Notes: generated by a model from the sequence alone, not told the origin. Positions 9,391-18,894 are shown, numbered from the stretch's first letter. The stretch: 42,390 bases of DNA from Edwardsiella hoshinae NBRC 105699 = ATCC 33379 (GCF_000474215.1 NZ_BAUC01000041.1:1-42390), one strand, 5' to 3'. Numbers and translations are program-made.

Positions 9391-11166
9391 TCACCAAGCC
9401 CGTCGACCAACCGGGCTCATCCATGTAACACCGACATCGGACTTAAGATTTAACCCCGTAGAACGGCTATCAGCGACGCGCATTCCTGGCGGAGCATCCT
9501 CAAACCTCACAGTAATCTCACCCTCTGGCTTCTTCTGTTGAGCTTGATTGATCTGGTACTGGTTGTATCCATAGCCACTAACACTACTACCTCCACCCCA
9601 TGATGATGACTTCATCGAGGTTGCAGCAGAGGTAGCATCATCAGTAAACCAACTGATGATCGGACGCAACTTTTCCCACATGTCCTGAAACCATTGGACA
9701 ATTGGCCCCCAATTATTAATCACTAACCCCAGCGGCGACCAGGCAAAAACCTTCTTAAGAAGTTCCCAACCAGCCTCAAAATAAGGACCAATGTTTTCCC
9801 AAAGTTTCTTAAAGTAAGGTCCGACAACATCCCAGTTAGTGATAATTAATCCCGCAGCCAGAGCAATCGCCGTCGCAATCATGCCAATCGGCGTCATCGA
9901 CATAATCCTGCTGACAATACTGATGGCACTGCCCACACCCATCAATCCAAGTTTCAGAATCGTAAGACCGGCAGCAAGCCCGACTACGCCGCGAATAACA
10001 CGAGGATTTTCATCCGCAAACTTCGTGAAATTTTCCCCCAACTCCCCCAACCATTGCGTGATATTTTTAGCGTCACCAGAAAATGCGCCGCCAATAGCCG
10101 CAAGGCCGTTAGTTGCGGTCCCCGTCATTGCCTCCCATAGGTTTGACAGCGTACCAAGCTGTGCCTGGACACGTTTATTCAGACTTGCCTGTTTCTTCAT
10201 CTTTTGCTGGATCTGATCGTAGCCATCCTTTCCTTTATCGATCAGGGCATTGACCACCTGAAGAGTTTCGGCATCATCACCAAATATTGCCTTAAGTACA
10301 TCAGTTCGCTTAACGTCGGTCAGTTTTCGCAGCTTTGCCAGTTGGTTGAACATGTTATCAAGACCGCCAAAACTCCCTTTGCCATCAGTAAAATCGAGCT
10401 GTACCCCGAGTTTCTGGCGGGACATAACTTTATTGACGTCCCTGATTTTCTTAACGCTTAATCCGGACTGGATAACTTTTCGCAGGGCATTACCTGCCGA
10501 CTCCCCGTTCATCCCCATCTGATCCATCATGACGCTAATGGGGGCAAGGCTCTGTGCAGCCTGAAGACCGTCCTTGTTCACCATCTTCAGAACAGAGCTG
10601 GTTTTAGTGAAAAATGACAACATGTTGGTATCGTCAACGCCCAGATAAAACGCCTTCTGGATAGTGTCGAACAGCCCCATCATGTCTTCTGACGCCGTTC
10701 CGGTAGCATCCTGCATCTTTGCAGCAAACTCAGCAGCCGCTTCCGGTGTTTTTTTCAGTTGTACCGCAAGATAAGCTGTCGCTTTACCTACCCCACCCAG
10801 GATGTTTTCTGCCGGGATCCCCTGACGCACCAGCATCTGCATCATGTTCTGGAAATCAGCCGTTGTACCGGGTAGCTGGTTCCCCAAGCCAATAGCCAGT
10901 TTATTGATGTCCTGAAAGCTCTTTCCAACCTCGCCGTTCGCATCCATCATGGCGACTTTCAGCCCGGTGGCGGCGTTTTCCTGATCGGCATAAGATTTCA
11001 GGGAAAGCGTCAACCCAGCAGCCAGCCCGCCCCCAAGCGCCAGCCCACCCTGTGACGCTTCTTCCGCCTGGTGTTTAAATCCCCGGATTTTCTTTTGCAT
11101 TTTCGACAGCGCCGGAGAAAGCCTGTCGACACCGGTGATCAACGCCTTAAGCTCAAATTCAGCCAT
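9391..11166 (-). CDS. Tail tape measure protein, TP901 family
   Basis: 591 residues. The N-terminal MAEFELKALITGVDRLSPALSKM and the segments around GATADFQNMMQMLVRQGIPA, GESAGNALRKVIQSGLSV and TDVLKAIFGDDAETL mark the TP901 tape measure core. Two hydrophobic blocks follow (about residues 395-445). The protein sets tail length and is threaded inside the tube. It follows the frameshifted chaperone pair, whose second frame ends 8 bases inside this gene. The last 20 residues look unlike the helical body and may be variable. Confidence 0.9.
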   Translation of the reverse strand: MAEFELKALITGVDRLSPALSKMQKKIRGFKHQAEEASQGGLALGGGLAAGLTLSLKSYADQENAATGLKVAMMDANGEVGKSFQDINKLAIGLGNQLPGTTADFQNMMQMLVRQGIPAENILGGVGKATAYLAVQLKKTPEAAAEFAAKMQDATGTASEDMMGLFDTIQKAFYLGVDDTNMLSFFTKTSSVLKMVNKDGLQAAQSLAPISVMMDQMGMNGESAGNALRKVIQSGLSVKKIRDVNKVMSRQKLGVQLDFTDGKGSFGGLDNMFNQLAKLRKLTDVKRTDVLKAIFGDDAETLQVVNALIDKGKDGYDQIQQKMKKQASLNKRVQAQLGTLSNLWEAMTGTATNGLAAIGGAFSGDAKNITQWLGELGENFTKFADENPRVIRGVVGLAAGLTILKLGLMGVGSAISIVSRIMSMTPIGMIATAIALAAGLIITNWDVVGPYFKKLWENIGPYFEAGWELLKKVFAWSPLGLVINNWGPIVQWFQDMWEKLRPIISWFTDDATSAATSMKSSSWGGGSSVSGYGYNQYQINQAQQKKPEGEITVRFEDAPPGMRVADSRSTGLNLKSDVGVTWMSPVGRRAW

Positions 11167-11577
11167 GTGTGCGTTTCTCCTGCTCTATCCTGTTTGCCTG
11201 ACTGACCAGCAAGGGAATTTCACTGATCGGCATATTCAGCAATTCGAAGGGATTAATGCGCCAGTAGCTGGCGCAGTCAAAGAAGCGATCAGTGAGGTAT
11301 TCAGCCGTCAGGCCTGGAGGAAAAAACCGGCCACAAGCCACGCCGCTGCATTCAGGTCTGCCGGAGACATCTGGTCGACAGAGCTTTGCGGCACTTTCGC
11401 CAACCGCACGATGTATTTCGACACCACATGCGCCAGAAGTCTGACGGACTCATCCTGATTCATCTGGTAGGGATACCCCAGCTCGCGGACATCCTTACCG
11501 GTGGGTTCATCAAACTCCAGTACGGAGAGTGTCTCGCCATGAGCAGTAATCGGTTTCTTTAACTCAAGCTCTTTCAT
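11159..11577 (-). CDS. Tail assembly chaperone made by -1 frameshift (Mu gp41/gp42 type)
   Basis: The zero-frame product (89 residues, 11308-11577) is the gp41-like tail assembly chaperone. Near its end the codons GGT TTT TTC contain the heptamer T TTT TTC (11320-11326), a classic slippery site. A -1 slip after the second Phe joins 86 residues to a further 53 (PPGLTAEYLTDRFF... to 11159), giving about 139 residues. The second frame has a GTG at 11341 and no ribosome binding site, so it is read by frameshift. Such pairs load the tape measure for tube polymerisation and are conserved in long-tailed phages. Confidence 0.85.
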
Positions 11578-11933
11578 TACTGGTAATCCCCTTCTTCACC
11601 GTGGAACTCAATATCAACCGTGCCTTCTTCGGCATTATGGTTCGCTTCGCCGTGCAGCCAGGCAGACGACAGCACATAGACCTGACCGTTCGCCAGCTCG
11701 GCTGTGATGGTCATCTCATCAGACGAGGTGATTTTGCTCACCGGAAAATTCTTCGGCACCTTGAAGGTCCCTTTGACATAAGGCGCACGGTGAGTTTCCT
11801 TGCGGTCTACTGAACCGTCCAGGCCGATGATGTCATCATTGACCGTCCTGTTCATTGGCACCTCAATGCCGCCGGTCAGCGATAGCTGCTGACCGTCAAT
11901 TTTGAAATAACAGGTTCCCCCGATACGGGCCAT
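11577..11933 (-). CDS. Tail tube protein, Mu gpM-like
   Basis: 118 residues, the length of Mu gpM. It begins MARIGGTCYFKIDGQQLSLTGGIEVPMN, with R-T-V-N-D-D-I-I-G-L-D-G and a C-terminal HGEANHNAEEGTVDIEFHGE, all standard for this tube family. It forms the inner hexameric tube. It directly follows the sheath gene, with overlapping stop and start. Confidence 0.9.
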   Translation of the reverse strand: MARIGGTCYFKIDGQQLSLTGGIEVPMNRTVNDDIIGLDGSVDRKETHRAPYVKGTFKVPKNFPVSKITSSDEMTITAELANGQVYVLSSAWLHGEANHNAEEGTVDIEFHGEEGDYQ

Positions 11934-13429
11934 TATGCGGACTCCTCTGAATACTGAAGACGGAACTGGTTAACCACGGCAAAGACACGCAACTGGTTAA
12001 CATAGTCAGGCGGGAACAGCGTGTTCAGGCGGTTCGGATCGCTGGCATCACGCTCCACAACCAGGTACTGCTTAAATAGTTCGTAGTTTTCCACGATCCC
12101 CGCACGCTCAAGCTGACGGTAGGTTGCCAGCAGTTCCCCTTTGATCACCGCCGGGGCGACAATCGCCTGACCGGGGCCAAAGCGGGTACTGTCACTGGCA
12201 AGCTTATGACGCCCGTACTTACTGGTAATGACAGATTTCAGTTTGCGCAGTACATACGCACTGGTATGCAGCGTCTCGCTGTCGAGGTAGCTGTTATCCG
12301 CAACCCCGTAAGCGTTTTTCCTGTACGTGGTGACATCTCGCTGAATGCGCAGTATCCCACTTTCGACATACGCCGTTGCCACGCCATGAGACAGCAGGGT
12401 CTGTTGCTCGGTCATCGTGAACCGTTTCCCCTTCGGCGCAGGCAGCATACCCACCAGTTCACCGGTCTGCGTGGGACGTGCCGGATCGTTGCGAATAAAC
12501 ACCGCTGCGCGGGCGGTACGGCTTGCCGCCAGCTCGTCGGCAGGCGTCTGAGTGTCTTTTTCGTATCCCGCCAGGGTAATGTGCTGCTGGTTAAACTGGT
12601 CACCTGCGGTCACCAGTTCTGACAGCGTGCCGATCTTTGCCGTATACACATGACCATACAGCTGACGCGCATAGCTCCAGCGACCGCTGGTATCGTTCAT
12701 CTCGGTCACCAGCGTGTTAACGGAGGCCGTGTCGTTGAACGGCAGGCCAATATAATCAAACGGCTCATCCGCCATTGCAGCCACCGCACCGGTGAGAACC
12801 GGAGCGCCCGTTCCGGCGCTCCCCGTCGCCACGGCAATCTGTACGCCCGCTGGCAGCACTTCGCCCCCACCAAAGCCGTAGTAATTGAGGCTGACAGGAA
12901 TTTCATTCCCGCAAAGCCCCTTATGACGCGCGGTCAGTGTGACCACGCCTGCCGAAGATGAGGCCGTAAACGGCAGGGTCGGAACGGCATTGATGGCATC
13001 TTTGATACTGCTGGCAATCGTCGTGACGTTATCGCCGTTGGTCACCGGTGCCTGCACGCGGGTACGTCCCACATAAACATTCACCGTGCCGGTTTCGGTT
13101 GCTGCTCCGGTCACCGTCAGCGTAACCGTTGCCGCCGCGCCTGTGGCTTCCGGAACGGCAATCACATACAGCTCGCCAAACGGGTCGGTCTGGCGATAAG
13201 CCTCGACCATACGCGCCAGCTGACTTCCCGCACCACAAATCTGGCGTGCATAGTCTGCCGACGGCATCAGCACCAGACTGTTGGCAACAATCTCTGCACC
13301 GTTATTGGCGTGACCAATCAGCAACGATGCCCCGCTGTCCTGTGCAGTATTCGCCGCCGAGTTATCCATTTCCGCATAAAACAGCGGAACCAGCGTATTC
13401 GACGGAATGGTGTTAAAGCTTATCGTCAT
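11933..13429 (-). CDS. Contractile tail sheath protein, Mu gpL-like
   Basis: 498 residues, close to Mu gpL (495). The opening MTISFNTIPSNTLVPLFYAEMDNSAA, the central PFDYIGLPFND and the C-terminal FGPGQAIVAPAVIKGELLATYRQLE with DPNRLNTLFPPDYVNQLRVFA are characteristic. It makes the contractile sheath, which establishes that the phage is a myovirus although its head genes are HK97-like. Confidence 0.93.
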   Translation of the reverse strand: MTISFNTIPSNTLVPLFYAEMDNSAANTAQDSGASLLIGHANNGAEIVANSLVLMPSADYARQICGAGSQLARMVEAYRQTDPFGELYVIAVPEATGAAATVTLTVTGAATETGTVNVYVGRTRVQAPVTNGDNVTTIASSIKDAINAVPTLPFTASSSAGVVTLTARHKGLCGNEIPVSLNYYGFGGGEVLPAGVQIAVATGSAGTGAPVLTGAVAAMADEPFDYIGLPFNDTASVNTLVTEMNDTSGRWSYARQLYGHVYTAKIGTLSELVTAGDQFNQQHITLAGYEKDTQTPADELAASRTARAAVFIRNDPARPTQTGELVGMLPAPKGKRFTMTEQQTLLSHGVATAYVESGILRIQRDVTTYRKNAYGVADNSYLDSETLHTSAYVLRKLKSVITSKYGRHKLASDSTRFGPGQAIVAPAVIKGELLATYRQLERAGIVENYELFKQYLVVERDASDPNRLNTLFPPDYVNQLRVFAVVNQFRLQYSEESA

Positions 13430-13583
13430 CGGTGTTCACCTTTTTATTCACGCGCCGAATATCACCCGATGCTTCACGGCGCAGCCAGTAGTTGTTCTCG
13501 TCAACATTTCGCCCTTCGGTGGGCAAAAGGTCACCGCGGGCAGGGTCAGGCACTGACCGCCCTTTAACAGGTTTCACAAACAT
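13413..13583 (-). CDS. Small tail-region protein, Mu gp38 / DUF2635 family
   Basis: 56 residues. It starts MFVKPVKGRSVPDPARGDLLP and continues with a N-Y-W-L-R-R motif; this is the conserved short gene before the sheath in Mu-type tails. Its stop lies 17 bases inside the sheath gene. Its exact role is unknown. Confidence 0.8.
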   Translation of the reverse strand: MFVKPVKGRSVPDPARGDLLPTEGRNVDENNYWLRREASGDIRRVNKKVNTDDDKL

Positions 13584-13591
13584 GAAGATTC

Positions 13592-14152
13592 TCAGGAAGG
13601 AAGGGTTATTTCGGTGTGATATTCGATATCGCCGTCAGACCCGTTACCGGGATCGAGATAATCAACATCAATCGCCAGTGTTCGCAGTTCATCCAGACTG
13701 TTCAGGTCATCCTGCTGGCGGGTATCGTCTTCAGTCAGCTCGCTGATGACCGAAAAATCGAACTGATAAATCAGCTCATGACGATTCAGATCCAGCAGCG
13801 TGCCGCCGTCATAGGTAATCGGGTTACCGCACGCTTCCGGGTTCCAGCCCAGCAGGGCCTTAAAGAGCATCTGCCGGACATCGTCCACCACATCATACGA
13901 GGCAAACTGACCGCGCTCATCACGCCCGTTACTCAGTATGACAACCACGGAGAAACCCTCTTTCAGCTCCTGCCAGTAGTCGGTCTGACTTTTGTTTTCT
14001 CCCGGAGAATCATCCCCCGGTACCACATATGCCGCCGGGAGTTTCAGCTTTCCGACCTCCGGCAGATTTTTGAACTGGGCCGCGCCTGCAACCCGGTTTT
14101 CAAAATACGGACAGCGGGCACGCAATGCAGCAATAACAGGAGTCAGTTTCAT
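13592..14152 (-). CDS. Tail terminator-like protein, Mu gp37 family
   Basis: 186 residues. MKLTPVIAALRARCPYFENRVAGAAQF and the KGFSVVVILSN / LLGWNP / YQFDFSVISEL blocks fit the Mu gp37-like family thought to cap the tail tube. It sits between the neck proteins and the gp38-sheath genes, as expected. Its last 40 residues are acidic. Confidence 0.8.
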   Translation of the reverse strand: MKLTPVIAALRARCPYFENRVAGAAQFKNLPEVGKLKLPAAYVVPGDDSPGENKSQTDYWQELKEGFSVVVILSNGRDERGQFASYDVVDDVRQMLFKALLGWNPEACGNPITYDGGTLLDLNRHELIYQFDFSVISELTEDDTRQQDDLNSLDELRTLAIDVDYLDPGNGSDGDIEYHTEITLPS

Positions 14153-14655
14153 CTGTATCGTCGCTCCGGCTTCAATGATTTACGCAATTCCCGCGCCAGA
14201 AAATAGCGTGTCCAGCTGCGGTTCTTTTCAAGAGTTTCCACCATGAAGTTATTACGTGGAGCCAATCGCCAGTCGCTGCCACCGGATGCACCACGATGAT
14301 GGCTGCGACGACGCTTTGCCCCTCGCCTCACGCCATAGAACAAAAAAGCCGGATAAAAATCACCGGTGATGCGGCGGTTTCCCTCACCATTACGCTGGTT
14401 AGGGGCTATACGTGCCATAAAACCGGGGCGATGTTTACTGGCTCTGGGCACTATATAACCAATCGAACGTGCCAGGCGTCCGGTCTGATAACCGGGGTTT
14501 TCACCCGGTGCCGACCGCGCACGGCGCATCACCAGCCGACGGGCATCACGCATATGACGCTGACCAATCGTGACAAACGCCCGCCGGACACGGGCGCGGT
14601 TAAAACGCATCTCCGCGGGCTGCTGAAAATCAACGTGCAAAAAGGAAGTCGCCAT
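14149..14655 (-). CDS. Neck / minor tail protein, HK97 gp10-like role
   Basis: 168 residues, strongly basic, with about thirty Arg. The segment FVTIGQRHMRDARRLVMRRARSAPGENPGYQTGRLARSIGY resembles the HK97 gp10 type of neck proteins, where a T-G-x-L-x-x-S-I motif recurs. By position between the head-tail adaptor and the tail terminator it should join head to tail. The exact family is less certain than the position. Confidence 0.65.
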   Translation of the reverse strand: MATSFLHVDFQQPAEMRFNRARVRRAFVTIGQRHMRDARRLVMRRARSAPGENPGYQTGRLARSIGYIVPRASKHRPGFMARIAPNQRNGEGNRRITGDFYPAFLFYGVRRGAKRRRSHHRGASGGSDWRLAPRNNFMVETLEKNRSWTRYFLARELRKSLKPERRYR

Positions 14656-15040
14656 TGTTGCCTCCGTGACTCGGGGTAAATTCGCCCAGCTCCGTACACT
14701 CCAGCAGCAGAAAGCGCCGCGCCCCGTTCAGATCACGCTGACGTTTCACCCGGTACACACTGTCATCACAGACCACCTCATAATCAGCAGTGATCCCTCG
14801 GCGGTAGCGAATGGTGATGTAATGGGTGATGGCGTCTCCGGTCTGCGCGGTTTCCTGCCAGGTGGTGGCACTGGTCTGGATAACCTTCGCCCATGTCCAG
14901 AACGTAACCGGGTATTGAGGCTCCACGCCAAAGTTATCCGTGGGCATATCCACCCGCTGGCGGATCAGGACGCGTTTATTCAGTTCACCGGGGTCCGGCA
15001 GAATGTAGGTTGCGCTGGTCTGCGCCTGACGAATTTTCAT
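14630..15040 (-). CDS. Head-tail joining protein, HK97 gp9 / SPP1 gp16 family
   Basis: 136 residues. The pattern GELNKRVLIRQRVDMPTDNFG...VTFWTWAKVIQTSATTWQETAQT...HYITIRYRRGIT...VYRVKRQRDLNGARRFLLLEC is the phage head-tail joining (stopper) fold. It closes the portal channel after DNA packaging. It overlaps both neighbours by a few bases. Confidence 0.88.
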   Translation of the reverse strand: MKIRQAQTSATYILPDPGELNKRVLIRQRVDMPTDNFGVEPQYPVTFWTWAKVIQTSATTWQETAQTGDAITHYITIRYRRGITADYEVVCDDSVYRVKRQRDLNGARRFLLLECTELGEFTPSHGGNNGDFLFAR

Positions 15041-15360
15041 TGCGGAAAGTACCTGTACGGGCCGACAAGCCAGCCAAAACTCTGCGGCATGTCGAGTTTC
15101 TCAACTTCCGTAACCGACGAGCGGTTTTCGTAAAAATGGCTGATAAGCATCAGCATCCCCAGACGAATATCATCCGGCAGGTGCAGCCCGTCTGGATCGC
15201 TGTCCGGGATGGTTTCATCCAGTGCATAGAGCTTCCGGTTCAGATACGTTTCCGTCCGCTTTTGCGCCGCACAGGCCAGCAGTTGCAGATAGCGATCATC
15301 AGCATCGAAATCATCATCCAGCCGGAGTTGGGCTTTAATCTCTTCCATTGTCAGAAGCAT
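15037..15360 (-). CDS. Head-tail connector, HK97 gp6-like
   Basis: 107 residues. It begins MLLTMEEIKAQLRLDDDFDADDRYLQLL and contains the helical LPDDIRLGMLMLISHFYENRSSV segment. This is the HK97 gp6-like adaptor that binds beneath the portal as a ring. The order capsid, small protein, gp6-like and gp9-like matches HK97 and SfV. Confidence 0.9.
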   Translation of the reverse strand: MLLTMEEIKAQLRLDDDFDADDRYLQLLACAAQKRTETYLNRKLYALDETIPDSDPDGLHLPDDIRLGMLMLISHFYENRSSVTEVEKLDMPQSFGWLVGPYRYFPQ

Positions 15361-15362
15361 AC

Positions 15363-15563
15363 TCAGCCCTCTTTACTGGTCGTGGCTTTTTTCTCTTTTG
15401 CCGCTTTACTGCTTTTTGCACTGGTTCCGCGCTCTGCTAACCCGGCCTGAAGTGCAATCTCTTGCACCCGGGCAGGAAGCGCCCCGTCGTCATACTCACC
15501 GGCCCGAATGACCTCAATACGCATACCGTCCGGTGACCATTTCAGATCTTGTTTCAGGATCAT
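15363..15563 (-). CDS. Small basic protein after the capsid gene
   Basis: 66 residues. An N-terminal half with alternating hydrophobics (MRIEVIRAGEYDDGALPARVQEIALQAG) is followed by a Lys/Ala/Ser-rich tail. Genes of this size sit at the same place in SfV-like phages. Function unknown; a virion or assembly role is inferred from position only. Confidence 0.7.
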   Translation of the reverse strand: MILKQDLKWSPDGMRIEVIRAGEYDDGALPARVQEIALQAGLAERGTSAKSSKAAKEKKATTSKEG

Positions 15564-15611
15564 GATTCTTCACCCGTCAGAACAGGGGCGCGGAACCGCG
15601 CCCCTGAGTGA

Positions 15612-16817
15612 TTACGCCGCTGCAATCTTCAGCAGTTTGATGGCCTGCGAATCGACCAGCATGCCGCCGGTGCGCTTGGTGGTATAAAAACCGACAAACG
15701 GTTTATTGGTGTACGGGTCGCGCAGAATGCGGGTACCGATACGGTCAACGATGGTGTAACCCCGTTTGAAGTTACCAAATGCAATGGCTTTCGCATCAGC
15801 GGCGATATCCGGCATCTGTTCGTTTTCAGCGATACCGTAACCCGCCAGAGAGGACGGCTGCCCCAGTTCCAGCCCCGGACGCCACAGATAGTTACCCTCG
15901 CTGTCTTTCAGCAGACGGATGGCAAACAAGCTATTGTTGTTCATCATGAACTTCGCGCCAGTGCGGTGTGCCTTACGCAACGTGTAAATAAGTTTGATAA
16001 TGGCGTCTGCGGTCACCGCAGTAGCTTCGCCGGATACAATATGCTGAAGTTTGCCGAACGCCCGGACCTTATCGGTTTCATTAGTGGATTCATACGCCAG
16101 GAACCCTTTCGGCTTCTTGGTGCCATCGCCAGAGGTAAAGGCAATTTCTTCCTGTTCGGCAAATTCGGTTGCTAGCTCGCTGTTGATCCAGACTTCCACG
16201 TTGAAAAAGGCATCATCCAGCATTTTCTGAGTGGCCTGCGGGTTACCGTAGATTTCCCCCATGAAAGGTTCAATCAGTCCCAGTTTTGAGGTGGCAGTCT
16301 GGGAGCGCGCGTCAGTCTCGCCAACCCATCCGGAAGCCGTGCCGCCCAGATTCACCAGTTTTTTGTAGTCGGAACCGCCAACGGTGATCACCGTGGCTTC
16401 CTGGCGCATCACCACTTCATCTTTCAGCAGGGTGAGAATGTTGCGATCCAGTGCTTCCGGCACGGCATAGCCACCGTCTTCATCGGTGCCCACCTGTAAT
16501 GCCTTGCGCTCCAGATCGCGCAGACCGTCTTCACGGCCTTTACGCAGGAAGCCCACAAACGCCTCTTTATGCTCGGTGGCCAGTTTATTTTGTGCACCAC
16601 ATGCCGGACGTTTCAGCTCAATTAGCTCTTTTTCAAGGTCGCTTTTGAGATTTTCCAGTTCGCTGAGTTTCCCGTTCAGGGTTTCCACCTGTCCGGCAAG
16701 TTTGCCTTTTTCCTGCTCAATCGCATCTACGCGCTTGTCGTTCTTTGCTTTGAAGTCGTCAAACTTCTGCTGTAGCTCCTGCGCGACCTGTTCCACATCT
16801 TTAATATCAACCGCCAT
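15612..16817 (-). CDS. Major capsid protein, HK97 fold
   Basis: 401 residues. Residues 1-70 form a charged coiled coil, the scaffolding delta domain removed during maturation. The body follows with LKDEVVMRQEATVITVGGSDYKK, the GETDARSQTATSKLG segment, the MMNNNSLFAIRLLKDSEG block and the C-terminal VDRIGTRILRDPYTNKPFVGFYTTKRTGG typical of the HK97 gp5 family. The gene directly follows the prohead protease. There is a 48-base gap before the next gene. Confidence 0.95.
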   Translation of the reverse strand: MAVDIKDVEQVAQELQQKFDDFKAKNDKRVDAIEQEKGKLAGQVETLNGKLSELENLKSDLEKELIELKRPACGAQNKLATEHKEAFVGFLRKGREDGLRDLERKALQVGTDEDGGYAVPEALDRNILTLLKDEVVMRQEATVITVGGSDYKKLVNLGGTASGWVGETDARSQTATSKLGLIEPFMGEIYGNPQATQKMLDDAFFNVEVWINSELATEFAEQEEIAFTSGDGTKKPKGFLAYESTNETDKVRAFGKLQHIVSGEATAVTADAIIKLIYTLRKAHRTGAKFMMNNNSLFAIRLLKDSEGNYLWRPGLELGQPSSLAGYGIAENEQMPDIAADAKAIAFGNFKRGYTIVDRIGTRILRDPYTNKPFVGFYTTKRTGGMLVDSQAIKLLKIAAA

Positions 16818-16831
16818 CGTATTTCTCCTGA

Positions 16832-17482
16832 TTAGAAGTTCAGATTTTTCAGTGCATTCAGTGCAGAGCCCACATCCTCAGCGTCGCGCAGAGACAGTGC
16901 GCCATAGCCCCCGGCCATGAATGCTTTGGCCTGGGTACGGGAGAGTCCGACATCACGCAGGACTCTTTCGATTTTTTTCTGTTCGGGGATTTCCCCGCGG
17001 GCCAGCGCGTTCTTGACGTCGCTGATCCGCGCCTCGTCGTTAGACGGAAACGTCACCAGACTGACTTCCCAGAGGTCGATTTCTTTCAGCAGAAAGGCTT
17101 CTTTCGTCCGGTCGTATTCCCAGTCCTTCAGGACGTACCCAATAGAAAGGCCGGTTAACGAACCGGCCTTCATGTGTGCATGTGCTCGTTTTGCCAGGGG
17201 ATCATCATCAATGAGCAACCGTCCCCTGACGTAAAGCCCGACATCGTCTTCCTTCATTTCGGTATAAACACCGATGGGCTCATCCATGCGGTGCTGCCAG
17301 AGAAGCGCTGGTAACGCTTTTCTGTCACTCCACGCCCGCAGAGAAGCGGCAAATGCCCCGGACATCACCACATCATCGTGGCTGTCCTTTACACCAAAGA
17401 CGGAGCCATACCCTTCAAACTCACCGGAGTCACTAACAGATTTCAGACTCAGCGGTACATCAAGACGTTGTTTCGTCTGCAT
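16832..17482 (-). CDS. Prohead serine protease, HK97 gp4-like
   Basis: 216 residues from the ATG at 17482, chosen because AGAAGGA precedes it at good spacing and the family starts here (MQTKQRLDVPLSLK). Catalytic elements are visible: His in LLWQHRMDEPIG, Ser in TGLSIGY, and the acidic EIDLWEVSLV segment, in the order of the herpes/HK97 assembly proteases. It cleaves the capsid delta domain inside the prohead. The start lies within the end of the portal gene. Confidence 0.92.
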   Translation of the reverse strand: MQTKQRLDVPLSLKSVSDSGEFEGYGSVFGVKDSHDDVVMSGAFAASLRAWSDRKALPALLWQHRMDEPIGVYTEMKEDDVGLYVRGRLLIDDDPLAKRAHAHMKAGSLTGLSIGYVLKDWEYDRTKEAFLLKEIDLWEVSLVTFPSNDEARISDVKNALARGEIPEQKKIERVLRDVGLSRTQAKAFMAGGYGALSLRDAEDVGSALNALKNLNF

Positions 17483-18701
17483 TGGCGTTATCCTTCTGCT
17501 TACCGGCTTTACTGCCATCGGAGGGTTTCGTGGTCATGTTCATCGGTGTGAGATAGACATCCCCACCGGGACGCGGATTCATATCCTCTAGGTCGCGACA
17601 GTCATTGGGAGAGTAAATTCCCCAGTTGATCCCGGTGGCGTAGGCTTCAAAACGGGACTTCATATCCCCGCGCAGTAACGCTCCGGCGTTAAATTTGGCG
17701 TAATAAAGACCCTGCTTACTTTTTCGTACCAGTCCAGTGTTGATCCGCTGTTCGATTCGGGTCAGATACGGCACCAGTGAATAGTTGATAAATCCGAGCC
17801 CCAGCTCTTCGATATTGTTGAAGGTGGCGCGATCGGTGTTCTGCACCATGTGCAATGGCACACGGAACAGGCGACAAATTTCTTCAAGCTGAAACTTGCG
17901 GGTTTCCAGGAACTGGCTGTCCTCTGCGTTCAACGCCATCGACTTCCAGTCCAGCCCCATCTCAAGGATCATCGGGCGGTGAGCATTGCCAAGCCCGGTG
18001 TGACGCTCCTCAAAATCTTTCTTCAGGCGCTCATAAGCCTGATCCGAAAGCGTCTGCTCTGTACGCAACACACCCGACGTCACCGCGCCATTGCTGAACA
18101 GTCTGGCCCCGTGCTCTTCGGTCGCTGCCGCCAGCGATATTGCCTCGCGGGCATAGGCGATGGGATTCAGCCCCACCAGTCCGTCCAGCGTCAGCGTGCG
18201 CACATGCCAGATATCCTCCTGGCTCAGTACATCCGTGGAGCCATCCGGGAATGTGACCTGATAGACCGGTTCCCAGCTACTGTTAAGCTTCGGTACCACA
18301 CAGCCGGGATCGACGGGCAGCAGTTCAGCCACTTCGCCAAATGCTTTCACTTTGTAGGCGTAAAAGTTTCCCCTCAGGCACAGACAGGTGACCACCAGCT
18401 CCCAGAACTCCTGCGGCGTCATATAGCCATTGGGATGCGTGGAGATCAGTTTATGCAGACGTTCGCCGGTGGCTCTCTGCTTCAGGCTGCCGTTCAGGTG
18501 ATACAGATTGCAGGGCAACATCCCGACCGACTCTGCCAGCACTCTGACGCAGGAAAAAACCGCCGTCAGTCGCATGGCCCGCTGACTGCTGATCTGCTTT
18601 CCGGTATAGGTGTCGTAGGACAACCCGATGGCATCCGCCAGCTCTGCTGGCGTGGTTACCGGTGCGTCACTTTTTCGTTGAAATAATCCCGAAAAGAACA
18701 C
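17460..18701 (-). CDS. Portal protein, HK97 family
   Basis: 413 residues from a GTG whose G is shared with the preceding stop (TAGTG); GGAGGT lies just upstream. Blocks SSQRAMRLTAVFSCVRVLAESVGMLP, the W-H-V-R-T-L-T-L-D-G-L-V-G-L-N-P-I segment and FRVPLHMVQNTDRATFNNIEELGLGFI are the standard HK97-type portal signatures. It forms the dodecameric DNA entry channel. Confidence 0.93.
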   Translation of the reverse strand: MFFSGLFQRKSDAPVTTPAELADAIGLSYDTYTGKQISSQRAMRLTAVFSCVRVLAESVGMLPCNLYHLNGSLKQRATGERLHKLISTHPNGYMTPQEFWELVVTCLCLRGNFYAYKVKAFGEVAELLPVDPGCVVPKLNSSWEPVYQVTFPDGSTDVLSQEDIWHVRTLTLDGLVGLNPIAYAREAISLAAATEEHGARLFSNGAVTSGVLRTEQTLSDQAYERLKKDFEERHTGLGNAHRPMILEMGLDWKSMALNAEDSQFLETRKFQLEEICRLFRVPLHMVQNTDRATFNNIEELGLGFINYSLVPYLTRIEQRINTGLVRKSKQGLYYAKFNAGALLRGDMKSRFEAYATGINWGIYSPNDCRDLEDMNPRPGGDVYLTPMNMTTKPSDGSKAGKQKDNANADETTS

Positions 18702-18883
18702 TATTTACCTCCACCAACAGACAGCTGTGTACGGTCGAGATATCGCGCCACCAGCCACGACCAGAACAGGCACAACGCTCCGGCAACAACAAACCCCGCC
18801 GGGGGATAAATCAGCCAGGCACCATACGCCAGCAAAAGCGCCCCCAGCACGCCAACCAGAGGCGCGAGAATCAGCATGATCAT
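18701..18883 (-). CDS. Small two-helix membrane protein between terminase and portal
   Basis: 60 residues with two strongly hydrophobic segments (about 3-24 and 29-45), a short cytosolic-type turn and a polar tail. GAGG lies 8 bases before the ATG. It is translationally coupled to the portal gene. Short membrane genes occur at this place in P27/SfV-like phages; no function is known. Confidence 0.65.
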   Translation of the reverse strand: MIMLILAPLVGVLGALLLAYGAWLIYPPAGFVVAGALCLFWSWLVARYLDRTQLSVGGGK

Positions 18884-18894
18884 AATTACCTCAG

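Noticed and set aside
17850..18686. 278-codon frame opposite the portal gene
   Set aside because: Shadow of the portal reading frame caused by its codon use.
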